Source of the DNA: an uncultured Pseudomonadota bacterium
Lineage (GTDB): Bacteria > Desulfobacterota_B > Binatia > UBA9968
Direction: 5' to 3'
Assembly (NCBI GenBank): GCA_946478635.1
Contig: CAMLCX010000072.1
Coordinates: forward strand, 1-14,280
DNA length: 14,280 nucleotides
Shown here: piece after piece, positions 1 through 6,610 of the stretch
How positions within the stretch are numbered: position 1 is the first letter of the stretch
How the letters are laid out: each line of letters opens with the position of its first letter
Notes under the pieces: model-generated
What the model was told of the DNA's origin: nothing
What the model saw: the letters and a program-made list of their open reading frames with translations, nothing else
The model's database searches: none
Program-made: the position numbers and the translations under genes

Positions 1-804
1 GAAGGATTGGATTACGAATTCCTCGTCAAACCCATCGTCACCTGGACCGCGGACGTGGAGACTGTCGAGTCTGCGCCGGAAGACATTCAACGAGGCGCAT
101 TCGAATCCATCGAGGACGGGCGCGGTTGCAACCTGAGCGCCGCCTGCCACTGGACCGTGAACATGGCGGCGTCCGCGGGTCACGGCAAAATGTGGGGACG
201 GGCGTACTCGGTTTCGCCGTCGGGAATTTTCGCGGCGGCGGACTCGACAATCCAAAAGCCCGAAGAACTAGCCAACGTTCCAGTCACCGTGGGTTACCAT
301 TCGGGCAGCCACTATTCGACGCTGCAGGGACTGGAACCATTTCTCAAGCGGGATGAAATCAAGCTGCACTTCGGCGGCTTGCTGCTCGATCGTTTGGCGC
401 TGCTCGTCGACCGCCAGGTTCCCGCTGCCAGCCTTTTCGGAGCGCCGTTCTACGTCGCCGAACAGCTGGGCTTCAAGAAGATCGTCGATACGACTTTTAT
501 GATCGGCCATCTTGTGACCGGGCACGCCGACCTCAAAGAAGTGGAGCGCTACTTCGAAGCTTTGCGCAAGGCGCAGCAAGCGATCGATCTGGAACCGGAA
601 GCGTACAAGAATTATTTTCTGCGGGAGTTGCCCGAGCGCTATCACAAATTGATTGACATCCGGCAATTCGGCCCCGGCGAACGCATCATTTTCGAGCCCT
701 ACCCGCAGGCGGCCTTCGAGCGGACGCGCCAGTGGATCGAATCGTGGAATCTCTTTCCGCCGGAACAGAAGGGCGACGGGGGGTACGATGTCTCGGTTGT
801 CTAA
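1..804 (+). CDS. ABC transporter substrate-binding protein, NitT/TauT-like (5' truncated by window edge)
   Basis: Probably a periplasmic solute-binding protein of an ABC importer in the SsuA/TauA/THI5-like (NMT1) group, which delivers small organic ligands to a membrane permease. The frame is open from base 1; the first possible start is a TTG at 7, but about 265 residues is short for the family (usually about 310-340) and no signal peptide is visible, so the true start is probably upstream of the window. Visible support: an early segment RGAFESIEDGRGCNLSAACHW, a middle segment PEELANVPVTVGYHSGSHYSTLQ resembling the hinge and ligand-loop region of type 2 binding proteins, then LFGAPFYVAEQLGFKKIVDTT, where such proteins describe an available second-lobe site, and a helical C-terminus with many aromatic and charged residues. 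No permease or ATPase gene is visible. The stop is followed at once by a dispersed palindrome. The family call is by overall pattern; the ligand is unknown. Confidence 0.65.
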   Translation, partial: EGLDYEFLVKPIVTWTADVETVESAPEDIQRGAFESIEDGRGCNLSAACHWTVNMAASAGHGKMWGRAYSVSPSGIFAAADSTIQKPEELANVPVTVGYHSGSHYSTLQGLEPFLKRDEIKLHFGGLLLDRLALLVDRQVPAASLFGAPFYVAEQLGFKKIVDTTFMIGHLVTGHADLKEVERYFEALRKAQQAIDLEPEAYKNYFLRELPERYHKLIDIRQFGPGERIIFEPYPQAAFERTRQWIESWNLFPPEQKGDGGYDVSVV

Positions 805-828
805 CAAATCCTGAAAAACTCGGCCGGA

Positions 829-864
829 GTCCTTCGACGGGGCTCAGGACGAACGGGGGGGGGG
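829..864. repeat. Dispersed palindrome GTCCT...AGGAC followed by a G10 tract
   Basis: The 22-nt stretch 829-850 has 5-bp arms GTCCT and AGGAC around TCGACGGGGCTC. Its other strand reads GTCCTGAGCCCCGTCGAAGGAC, close to a palindrome I recognise as a frequent dispersed repeat in many environmental bacterial genomes. It is followed by GAAC and an unbroken run of ten G at 855-864. It lies 24 nt after the stop of the binding-protein gene and could act as a weak transcript-end hairpin, but it has no T-tract. Confidence 0.55.
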
Positions 865-1027
865 TTGATAGCATCGAGGATTTTCCGGTCTACCGAGCGC
901 TGTCGAAGCATGAGGTTCTCGAAGCATTCCGACTCTTTTTTGATTAACCCGCCAACGCACATTCCCGCTTGATGGCTGGATCGTCCTTCCTTAGCAGTGG
1001 CCCATAGTCGCCACGTCGCGCGGTCCC

Positions 1028-1070
1028 AAAAATCTCCCCTTACCCCTCTTTTTCAAAGAGGGGAATTGAA
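1028..1070. repeat. Dispersed hairpin repeat, copy 1 (CCCCTCTTT-TTC-AAAGAGGGG)
   Basis: A perfect 9-bp stem, 1043-1051 with 1055-1063, closes a 3-nt loop. It is preceded by AATCTCCCCT at 1031-1040. It matches the layout of the better-preserved copy at 2176-2223, but its outer right arm is degenerate. This AATCCCCCTT...AAAGGGGGA type of sequence is a common mobile-like repeat in uncultured proteobacterial-type genomes. The two copies bracket the hydrolase gene at 1314-2150. Confidence 0.65.
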
Positions 1071-1090
1071 TCGCCGCGGGTCATATTCCC

Positions 1091-1104
1091 CGCAGCTTGC
1101 TGCG
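1091..1104. repeat. Short palindrome CGCAGC-TT-GCTGCG
   Basis: A perfect 6-bp inverted repeat with a 2-nt loop, embedded in TTCCCCGCAGCTTGCTGCG. This resembles the core of a frequent dispersed CCCCGCAGCTTGCTGCGGGG repeat, here with one outer arm decayed (TTAA in place of GGGG). Confidence 0.45.
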
Positions 1105-1128
1105 TTAAGTTGATTTCTTTCCGAAGAC

Positions 1129-1162
1129 CGTCATTCCCGCATGTTTTAAGCGGGAATCCAGG
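1129..1162. repeat. Dispersed repeat of the ATTCCCGC-N9-GCGGGAAT type
   Basis: The arms ATTCCCGC (1133-1140) and GCGGGAAT (1150-1157) form a perfect 8-bp inverted repeat with a 9-nt loop, inside the context CGTCATTCCCGC...GCGGGAATCCAGG. The ATTCCC-N-GGGAAT form is well known as a dispersed repeat, for example the Neisseria dRS3 family and similar sequences elsewhere. Here it lies with other palindromes in a gene-free stretch. Confidence 0.6.
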
Positions 1163-1313
1163 CGGATTCGGAACTGGACCCCAGATAGAAACATTCAGGG
1201 GTGACGCCTCTGGGATATTCTCCGTCGCGTTCTTGTGATACTCCGCTGCTTGCGGCGGGGTTCTTCATTCGAGCGTGCCGAAAAATTTTGGGTGCGCGAT
1301 GAACTTTTGAGGA

Positions 1314-2150
1314 TCAAGCTTTGCTGTGTCGCTTCACCCAATCGAGAATGATCTGATTGGTTTCCTCCGGCGCCTGCCAGAAGAAACCGTGGGATTGGCC
1401 GTCGAGCACTTTGAGTTCGGCGCCGGGAATTCTATTTTTCAACGCTTCGGCCTGGACCAGGTGATTGCTGCGGGCGCGATCGTTGGTGCCGATCAGCACC
1501 AGGGTCGGGCATTGCACATCGCCGAGACGATGCGTCGCTTCCCAGTTGTGCCGCGCTATGCTGAGATGGATGTATTCCGATAGGTTTGCGTGCGTCGCCC
1601 GGGCGAGCTTGAAGAATTCCTCGACGCGATCCGGGTAACGGGCGCGAAAATCGTCGGTGAAAAATGTGGCCGACTCGCAATATTCTTCGCGCAGAAATTT
1701 TTCAAAGCCTTTTTCGACCAGGCCGATCACCAGCCAGTGGGGCAGGCCGGAAATACAGTCGGGTCCCGGCCGCGGTACCTGGCCGGAGCCGCTCGCGGCC
1801 ATGATCAGGCTCTTAACGCGTCCGGGAAAATTGAGCGTCATCTCCAGCGCGATGCGCCCGCCCATGGAGTGACCGAGCACGTGCGCGGCGGGCATTTTCA
1901 GATGATCCAGTAGCGCGACCACGTCGTTGGCCATCTGATTGATCGTATAGACCTGCTGGCGCGCCCGTGAACGCGGCGTGCCGCGCGGATCGTGAATGAC
2001 GAGCTGCAGCGACTGGGATAGCGCGGGCACCTGATGGGGTTTCCAGACTTCGCCGGAAAACGCGGTTGACGGGATCAGCACGAGCGGTTCTCCGGACCCG
2101 TGAGTTTCGTAATAGAGGTTAACCCCCGTGGGTAGATTGACGCTCGGCAT
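1314..2150 (-). CDS. Alpha/beta hydrolase (3-oxoadipate enol-lactonase / esterase-like)
   Basis: A 278-aa single-domain, cytoplasmic alpha/beta-hydrolase-fold enzyme, of usual length. The nucleophile elbow is GHSMGG with Ser95; the other triad members are likely Asp224 (in IGTNDRA) and His254 (in DGQSHGFFW). The oxyanion-loop segment HGSGEPLVLIPSTAFSG lies near residues 17-33. The usual DxRGxGxS loop is replaced by HDPRGTPRS (53-61). I chose the ATG at 2148-2150 because AAGGAG lies 6 nt upstream. A longer in-frame version would start beside the hairpin repeat at 2176-2223 and has no ribosome site. The family includes enol-lactonases, C-C hydrolases and esterases; substrate is not readable. 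The gene lies 132 nt downstream of a second hydrolase on the same strand, with the repeat between them, so cotranscription is possible but uncertain. Confidence 0.85.
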   Translation of the reverse strand: MPSVNLPTGVNLYYETHGSGEPLVLIPSTAFSGEVWKPHQVPALSQSLQLVIHDPRGTPRSRARQQVYTINQMANDVVALLDHLKMPAAHVLGHSMGGRIALEMTLNFPGRVKSLIMAASGSGQVPRPGPDCISGLPHWLVIGLVEKGFEKFLREEYCESATFFTDDFRARYPDRVEEFFKLARATHANLSEYIHLSIARHNWEATHRLGDVQCPTLVLIGTNDRARSNHLVQAEALKNRIPGAELKVLDGQSHGFFWQAPEETNQIILDWVKRHSKA

Positions 2151-2175
2151 GGCCGGCTCCTTGTGTCTTATGCAC

Positions 2176-2223
2176 AAATCCCCCTCTTTCCCCCTTTGTC
2201 AAAGGGGGATGCAAGGGGGATTT
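2176..2223. repeat. Dispersed nested-hairpin repeat, copy 2
   Basis: The outer arms AAATCCCCCT (2176-2185) and AGGGGGATTT (2214-2223) pair perfectly over 10 bp. Inside them CCCCCTTT (2190-2197) and AAAGGGGG (2201-2208) form a second, 8-bp stem with a GTC loop. The element is a self-contained 48-nt palindrome ending 25 nt upstream of the hydrolase start. It shares its order of blocks with the copy at 1028-1070. Perfect outer arms suggest a recent or maintained copy. It could attenuate or stabilise a transcript running from the upstream hydrolase gene. Confidence 0.75.
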
Positions 2224-2282
2224 CTTTTTGCTGTTTTGGTATCTGACGAGCAATGCAAATTTCAAGTATGTCTGACCGGCAT

Positions 2283-3149
2283 TTAAAGCGATAAGCCCAT
2301 TAACTTGCTCATCGCCCGGGTCAGGGGCCGAGTGTCGTCGAGCAGATGCTCGGACATGGTGTAGTGGTTCGCCTCGGGCTCGACGAGATATTGGACCGGC
2401 ATGCCGTGCTGCTTGCAGTAACGAAAATAATCTTCCGAGATTTGCTGCCAGCCCTTGGGTTCAGCGGCGCCGACGGCAACCACAAGCGGGCTTTTCACTC
2501 GCGGCGGATTGAGCATGGGACTATTGAGTTTCGCGGTCTCCGGCGTCATGCGCACCTGTTCCTGCACGCTGATCTTCATGACCATCTCGAGATCGTAGAC
2601 GCCCGAGGTCGCCACCGCGCCTTTGATCAGATCGTTGGGCAATCCGTCTTTCGCCCAGTCGTGCGCCAGCGCCATGGCGGTCAAATGGCCGCCGGCCGAG
2701 TGGCCGGAAACGTAGAGCTTCGCCGGATTGCCGCCGTAGCGCGTAATGTTTCGGTAGACCCAGGCGATGCTGGCGCGTGTCTGGCGCACGATGTCGGTCA
2801 GGATCACCTTAGGGCAAAGATCGTATTCCACCAATACGACGGTCGCGCCGCGCTTGGTAAACGTCGGGACGAAATTGCAATTGTCTTCTTTGCTGCCGCT
2901 GCGCCAGTAGCCGCCGTGAATGTAGACCAACACCGGCCCGCCGGGGTTGTCGGCGGCGTAGATGTCGAGCATTTCGCGCGGCGAGTTGCCATAAGGGACG
3001 TTGAGCCATGACTTGGCGCTCTCGCGAACCTTGCGGGCCTGAGCCGCGCGCGCCTTGGCCAGCTCGGGATACTCGGGCACGGAAACGCGCGGGTTGTACT
3101 GATACTCCAATTCGTCCTGGCGGAAATCTTTGTATGCGAATTGACTCAT
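2283..3149 (-). CDS. Alpha/beta hydrolase, kynurenine formamidase / BD-FAE-like esterase
   Basis: A 288-aa soluble alpha/beta hydrolase of the group with an HGGYW oxyanion motif (residues 78-82) and a GHSAGGH nucleophile elbow (149-155, Ser151). This pairing is typical of hormone-sensitive-lipase-like esterases and bacterial kynurenine-formamidase-like proteins. The likely catalytic His is 262 (EANHYTM). The acid is probably near VGAAEPKGW (228 on), where Glu230 stands at the position often occupied in this group; this assignment is less certain. I chose the ATG at 3147-3149 because AAGGA lies 7 nt upstream. A longer frame starting at 3239 would translate the promoter-like region. No tryptophan-degradation genes are nearby, so formamidase activity is only one possibility; ester or carbamate hydrolysis is equally plausible. 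It is the upstream member of a same-strand pair of hydrolases. Confidence 0.8.
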   Translation of the reverse strand: MSQFAYKDFRQDELEYQYNPRVSVPEYPELAKARAAQARKVRESAKSWLNVPYGNSPREMLDIYAADNPGGPVLVYIHGGYWRSGSKEDNCNFVPTFTKRGATVVLVEYDLCPKVILTDIVRQTRASIAWVYRNITRYGGNPAKLYVSGHSAGGHLTAMALAHDWAKDGLPNDLIKGAVATSGVYDLEMVMKISVQEQVRMTPETAKLNSPMLNPPRVKSPLVVAVGAAEPKGWQQISEDYFRYCKQHGMPVQYLVEPEANHYTMSEHLLDDTRPLTRAMSKLMGLSL

Positions 3150-3197
3150 TGTTGATTCCTTTTTAGATCCGTTGCGATTTGCGATTTGTATCGTCCG

Positions 3198-3227
3198 ACA
3201 GTAGTGGAAAGCTATTTCCGAAGTCAA
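3198..3227 (-). promoter_or_regulatory. Possible sigma70-type promoter for the HGGYW hydrolase, with a small dyad
   Basis: Reading the minus strand, TTGACT (3227-3222) is followed after 18 nt by TACTGT (3203-3198), 5/6 and 3/6 matches to the -35 and -10 consensus. The spacer holds a 5-bp dyad, GGAAA and TTTCC (3206-3210 with 3215-3219), placed where a repressor could act. The transcript would have a leader of about 40 nt. The -10 is weak, so this is tentative. Confidence 0.35.
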
Positions 3228-3362
3228 TAACCCGCGCAAGCCGAACTGTTTTTATTGAATAGCTGCATTTCCTACGATAGACACTGTGACATCATTTGAT
3301 CAAGATTGTGTTAGAAACGTAAAAAACGAAGATCTTGAAACGAGAGAGTGCAGCCGTGACAT

Positions 3363-3815
3363 ATGACACATAGAATACCGATCGATTGGGACGACTTGGA
3401 GATCGCTCTGACGATGCATTCAGAGGAGATGAGCAACTATCTGAATCTCAAAACCGGCAAGGTCGAGCTCGCCGCCAATGATTATGTTGGCGATGACGTA
3501 GGTTTGTCGGAGGAAGAAGTCGAAACCGGCTTCAGCGCAGGCTACCTGATTCCTATCGAGCCTCTTTCGTCATCGCTTGAATACGGGTGGATGGTCGAGT
3601 TTGCGGAAACTGTGGCCGATCGTCGATTACGCGAAATGCTGGCAATCGCCCTCGACGGCCGCGGCGCTTTTCGTCGATTCAAAAACGTCCTGGCGGATTA
3701 TTCCGCCGAACGCGAGCGCTGGTTTGCCTTCCGTGACGACTGCCTGCGGCGGGCAATGGACGAGTGGCTCAGCGAGAACGACATCGAGCCCACGAACCGG
3801 CCGCCGAGAAAGTAA
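3363..3815 (+). CDS. UPF0158 family protein
   Basis: A 150-aa acidic, cytoplasmic protein with no membrane segment or signal peptide. It matches my memory of the uncharacterised UPF0158 family: an N-terminal strand region with YLNLKTGKVEL (26-36), then GRGAFRRFK (99-107), ERWFAFRDD (118-126) and WLSENDIEP (135-143), all at the expected spacing and for a normal full length. The family function is unknown. The ATG at 3363 has only a weak purine-rich stretch (GAGAGAG) well upstream. The gene stands alone: a hydrolase is divergent on one side, and a 124-nt gap with its own promoter-like elements separates it from the signalling operon on the other. Confidence 0.8.
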   Translation: MTHRIPIDWDDLEIALTMHSEEMSNYLNLKTGKVELAANDYVGDDVGLSEEEVETGFSAGYLIPIEPLSSSLEYGWMVEFAETVADRRLREMLAIALDGRGAFRRFKNVLADYSAERERWFAFRDDCLRRAMDEWLSENDIEPTNRPPRK

Positions 3816-3845
3816 CTTTGCCACGACACAACAACAAGGATGAGC

Positions 3846-3875
3846 TTGACAGAGCAAAACCAATTATGAAATAAA
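3846..3875 (+). promoter_or_regulatory. Possible sigma70-type promoter of the signalling operon
   Basis: A perfect TTGACA (3846-3851) is followed after 18 nt by AATAAA (3870-3875, 4/6 to TATAAT). Transcription would begin near 3882 and give a leader of about 58 nt before the ATG at 3940. It lies in the AT-rich gap between the UPF0158 gene and the operon. Spacing is one base over the optimum and the -10 is mediocre. Confidence 0.4.
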
Positions 3876-3924
3876 CAGAATCCTACTCCACTTGTCCGAC
3901 CCAGGTTCATACCAAGTTAGAACC

Positions 3925-3932
3925 AAGGAGGT
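3925..3932 (+). promoter_or_regulatory. Strong ribosome-binding site deciding the start of the 213-aa gene
   Basis: AAGGAGGT, a full Shine-Dalgarno match, stands 7 nt before the ATG at 3940. It rules out the longer frame that would begin at a TTG at 3892. Confidence 0.85.
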
Positions 3933-3939
3933 ACCTATC

Positions 3940-4581
3940 ATGGGCCCAACCCGGATTCCCGTCGACGTTTCGTTTGAGCATTACCTGGCCGTAAAGAGCA
4001 TCTTGGAGCACGCTCTCGCGGATTTCGAGCGTACGATCGGTCATGAACCCAAATGGCTAACGTGCCGGTTGAATCAGAGCGGAACGACGAGCGCCGATAA
4101 CGCATTTTTTCTCGGATGGGTCGAAAGCCGATCCTTACGGGAGATCCGAATTGGGTTGAACAAGCCGGATCCAGGACTGTTCCGTTTTATGGACCCCGTC
4201 CATGGGGATACCTATAAGACAGCGTTAGCGTCCCCGACCCAAATCCTTAGACAATCGTGGACGAGCGGTGGACGCGGTAAGCCGCCTCAGTTGCCGGAAC
4301 TGAAGCTGTATCGAGACGGCGGATTTTACAGCCTGACATCGGGGCGCGAAACTTGTAGGCAATCCATTGCCATAAGAGTCGGAAACCAATTTGTTGGCAC
4401 CCTGAACACTGGGTTGAGCAAAGATCCTGGAAACGCTCTAGACGACAAATTCAAGGAATGGAGTCAGAGCGCCACTTCCGAGCTCGTGCAGTATTTGAAA
4501 AACGAATTCGAACTTGGGGGGCCGGGTGGTAATGCGGCAACTGAAAAAGCAAAAGGCGCCCGGCCTCCAAAAAAGCGCTGA
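3940..4581 (+). CDS. Unrecognised 213-aa protein, first gene of the two-component operon
   Basis: I do not recognise this family. The protein is soluble, with no signal peptide or membrane segment. Residues 10-30 predict an amphipathic helix (FEHYLAVKSILEHALADFE). Residues 36-75 look like alternating strands (PKWLTCRLNQ, FFLGWVES, REIRIGLNK), and 141-160 (QSIAIRVGNQFVGTLNTGLS) resembles the last strands of a GAF- or PAS-like sensory fold. The last 20 residues are a Gly/Lys/Arg-rich tail that overlaps the start of the kinase gene by 50 nt. Gene order, the strong ribosome site and the overlap suggest it is made with the kinase and acts with it, perhaps as an input or ligand-sensing partner; that is inference. 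The sensory-fold resemblance is weak and needs a profile search. Confidence 0.7.
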   Translation: MGPTRIPVDVSFEHYLAVKSILEHALADFERTIGHEPKWLTCRLNQSGTTSADNAFFLGWVESRSLREIRIGLNKPDPGLFRFMDPVHGDTYKTALASPTQILRQSWTSGGRGKPPQLPELKLYRDGGFYSLTSGRETCRQSIAIRVGNQFVGTLNTGLSKDPGNALDDKFKEWSQSATSELVQYLKNEFELGGPGGNAATEKAKGARPPKKR

Positions 4582-6226
4582 ACGTAGACCTCGAGAAAAA
4601 CAAAAAGTCCGGGTCCGCAGCCGGGACTTAGCCGCACTTCTGCGATTGGCGGAGACAGCGACTCAGTCCCTCGACACCAACAAAATCGTCACGGATACAT
4701 TAGACGAATCACTCGCCTTTCTCGGGTTCGAAGTGGGTTTTGTTCGAATCGTCGAGCCGGAGAAGGGGGGCATGGTCGTACGGGCAGCCCGGGGTCTTCG
4801 CTCGCCGGAATTTTTACAAGGGGTGACTCCCCTGGATGATTCGCGCCGCAACGTATCGCTAATCGTATACGAGACCAAAGAACCCTATATCTGTACGGAC
4901 ATCCGTCGGGATCCGATATACAAGAATCGCTCGATGCAACGTGAGGGCGTCGTCTCTACCGCTGCGGCTCCCATCCTTTCGAAAAGTCGTGTTCTTGGCA
5001 TTATCGTCGTGGGAAGCCGTAAGTCCCACAGATTTGCTCAGAGGGAAATTCATCTGCTCAAAGCTTTTGGCTCTCAGCTCGGAGCGGCGTTGGAAAATGC
5101 TCAGCTCTACGAGCAGGTCAATCACGGCCGGGATTACATAGAAAATCTTTTGGAGAATGCAGGTGACGCAATTGTTTCCACGGATGCCCAGGACACGATT
5201 CTCAGTTGGAATCGCGCCGCCGAAGTGATCTTCGGTTACAGCAAGGACGAAGTGATCGGCAAGAGCCTGGCCATTTTGGCGCCGCAAAACCATCCGACGG
5301 AGCTGGTGGATTTGCGCACAAAGGTTGAGCTTACAGGTCCCATGCGCAGTCTAGAGGTTCATAGAAAGAGGAAAGACGGTTCGGTCTTCAACGTCTCCCT
5401 CGCCGTATCGGCAACCAAAGACAAGGACGGAAAAGTTGTTGGTTTTCTTTACATCGCCAAGGATATCACCGAGGCAAAACATTACGAAAGAAGACTGCGT
5501 CAGTTGGACCGCATGAAGTCCGATTTTGTCTCGAACGTATCGCACGAACTGCGCACACCTTTGACCGCGATCAAAGGATCCGTCGACAATATGCTCGATG
5601 GAATTACCGGCCCCATGAACGAACGGCAGACGCGTTACCTGGTCAGGGTCAAGTCCAACGCTGATAGGCTCGGGCGTCTGATCAATGAGCTTTTGGATTT
5701 GTCGCGCATTGAATCCGGTAAAATCGATCTTATGCCTGCCGATTTGCCGATGATCGAGGTGGCCAAGGAGGTCGCTGAGATTCTCCGGCCGGTGGCTGCA
5801 GAGAAGCTCATAAGCCTCGAGGTTAGCGATAGCGGCGGCGAAGTGATCGCATGGGCGGATCGGGACAAGATTACCCAGGTTCTTTTGAACCTGGTAGGGA
5901 ACGCGGTCAAATTTACCCCAGCTCACGGGAAGGTGACGGTTTCGGTTGACAAGGACGGGCAAGCGTCGGTTCGTGTGTCGGTAGCAGACACCGGCCCAGG
6001 CATACCCGCAAATGAATTAGACAAGGTCTTCGACAAATTCTATCAAGTCGCCCGAGTGAACAAAGAAATAACCAAGGGCGCCGGTCTCGGACTCGCTATC
6101 AGTAAGGCCTTGGTAGAAATGCATGGAGGACGGCTTTGGATTGAAAGTGAAGTGGGGATTGGCAGCATTTTCTCCTTTACCGTCCCCGCTCGTCGACCGC
6201 TTGAAATGGAATCTGCGGCGAAGTAG
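4532..6226 (+). CDS. Soluble GAF-PAS sensor histidine kinase
   Basis: A 564-aa cytoplasmic sensor kinase that autophosphorylates on His and passes phosphate to a response regulator. Order: basic N-terminus (1-30), GAF-type domain (about 32-192), PAS domain (about 203-318, ending in the typical FLYIAKDITEAKHYE), HisKA (about 325-395) with the H box SHELRTPLTAIKGS (phospho-acceptor His338), and HATPase_c (about 435-555) with N box NLVGNAVKF (453-461), G1 DTGPGI (486-491) and G2 GAGLGL (516-521). All catalytic motifs are intact. No transmembrane segment exists, so the signal is intracellular. I chose the ATG at 4532 rather than a TTG at 4514; the ribosome site is a G-rich stretch and translation is probably coupled to the overlapping upstream gene. 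The next gene, a response regulator, starts 10 nt after its stop. Confidence 0.93.
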   Translation: MRQLKKQKAPGLQKSAERRPREKQKVRVRSRDLAALLRLAETATQSLDTNKIVTDTLDESLAFLGFEVGFVRIVEPEKGGMVVRAARGLRSPEFLQGVTPLDDSRRNVSLIVYETKEPYICTDIRRDPIYKNRSMQREGVVSTAAAPILSKSRVLGIIVVGSRKSHRFAQREIHLLKAFGSQLGAALENAQLYEQVNHGRDYIENLLENAGDAIVSTDAQDTILSWNRAAEVIFGYSKDEVIGKSLAILAPQNHPTELVDLRTKVELTGPMRSLEVHRKRKDGSVFNVSLAVSATKDKDGKVVGFLYIAKDITEAKHYERRLRQLDRMKSDFVSNVSHELRTPLTAIKGSVDNMLDGITGPMNERQTRYLVRVKSNADRLGRLINELLDLSRIESGKIDLMPADLPMIEVAKEVAEILRPVAAEKLISLEVSDSGGEVIAWADRDKITQVLLNLVGNAVKFTPAHGKVTVSVDKDGQASVRVSVADTGPGIPANELDKVFDKFYQVARVNKEITKGAGLGLAISKALVEMHGGRLWIESEVGIGSIFSFTVPARRPLEMESAAK

Positions 6227-6236
6227 CGAGGCGGAT

Positions 6237-6605
6237 ATGGGATTGAAAATCCTCGTGGCGGATGACGAAGAGGACATTATCGAGGTCGTTCAAGACCGTC
6301 TGGAAGCCTGCGGATTTGCCGTAACCACGGCAGCGAACGGGCGGGAGGCGCTGAAAAAACTTTCGATGGAGAGATTTGACGGTGTTTTTCTCGACGTGAA
6401 AATGCCGGAGATGACCGGCATCGAGGTTTTGGAAGAGATTCGCAAGACCGACAAGCTGCTCCCGGTGATTATCCTGACCTCTTCGACGTCGCGCGAGGCG
6501 GCGGTGGCGTCGATTGCCAAGGGCGCCAATGAATTTGTTTTGAAGCCTTTCGAATGGGAAGAGTTGAAGGAAAAAATCCAGAAGGTGTTTAACATCACCT
6601 TATAG
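6237..6605 (+). CDS. Single-domain response regulator (CheY-like receiver)
   Basis: A 122-aa receiver domain with no output domain. Expected residues are present: acidic pair Asp10 and Glu11, phospho-acceptor Asp53 (FLDVKMPEMTG), Thr81 (ILTSS), and Lys103 (LKPFEW). It starts 10 nt after the kinase stop, with GAGGCGG just upstream; a longer frame from 6123 would lie inside the kinase and is not real. A stand-alone receiver can act by protein contact or serve as an intermediate phosphate carrier or sink between the kinase and the NtrC-like regulator that follows 5 nt later. The role is inferred from order. Confidence 0.92.
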   Translation: MGLKILVADDEEDIIEVVQDRLEACGFAVTTAANGREALKKLSMERFDGVFLDVKMPEMTGIEVLEEIRKTDKLLPVIILTSSTSREAAVASIAKGANEFVLKPFEWEELKEKIQKVFNITL

Positions 6606-6610
6606 TTAGT

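Larger units (their letters stand above)
805..1313. other. Gene-free stretch, rich in decayed palindromic repeats
   Basis: About 500 nt between the binding-protein stop and the first hydrolase stop (a convergent arrangement). No convincing coding frame, RNA gene or promoter is seen. It holds the palindromes at 829-850, 1043-1063, 1091-1104 and 1133-1157, a weak GACCCC/GGGGT pair (1178-1182 with 1198-1202), and CCGC-TGCTT-GCGG at 1243-1255. The last sits in TACTCCGCTGCTTGCGGCGGGG, another familiar dispersed-repeat core. It reads as a landing zone for small mobile palindromes. Confidence 0.6.

Noticed and set aside
2151..2177. Longer N-terminus (nine residues) for the first hydrolase
   Set aside because: The internal ATG has AAGGAG 6 nt upstream; the outer start is next to a hairpin repeat with no ribosome site.
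6123..6236. Longer N-terminus for the single-domain response regulator
   Set aside because: It lies within the kinase coding sequence in another frame; the receiver fold begins right at the ATG at 6237.
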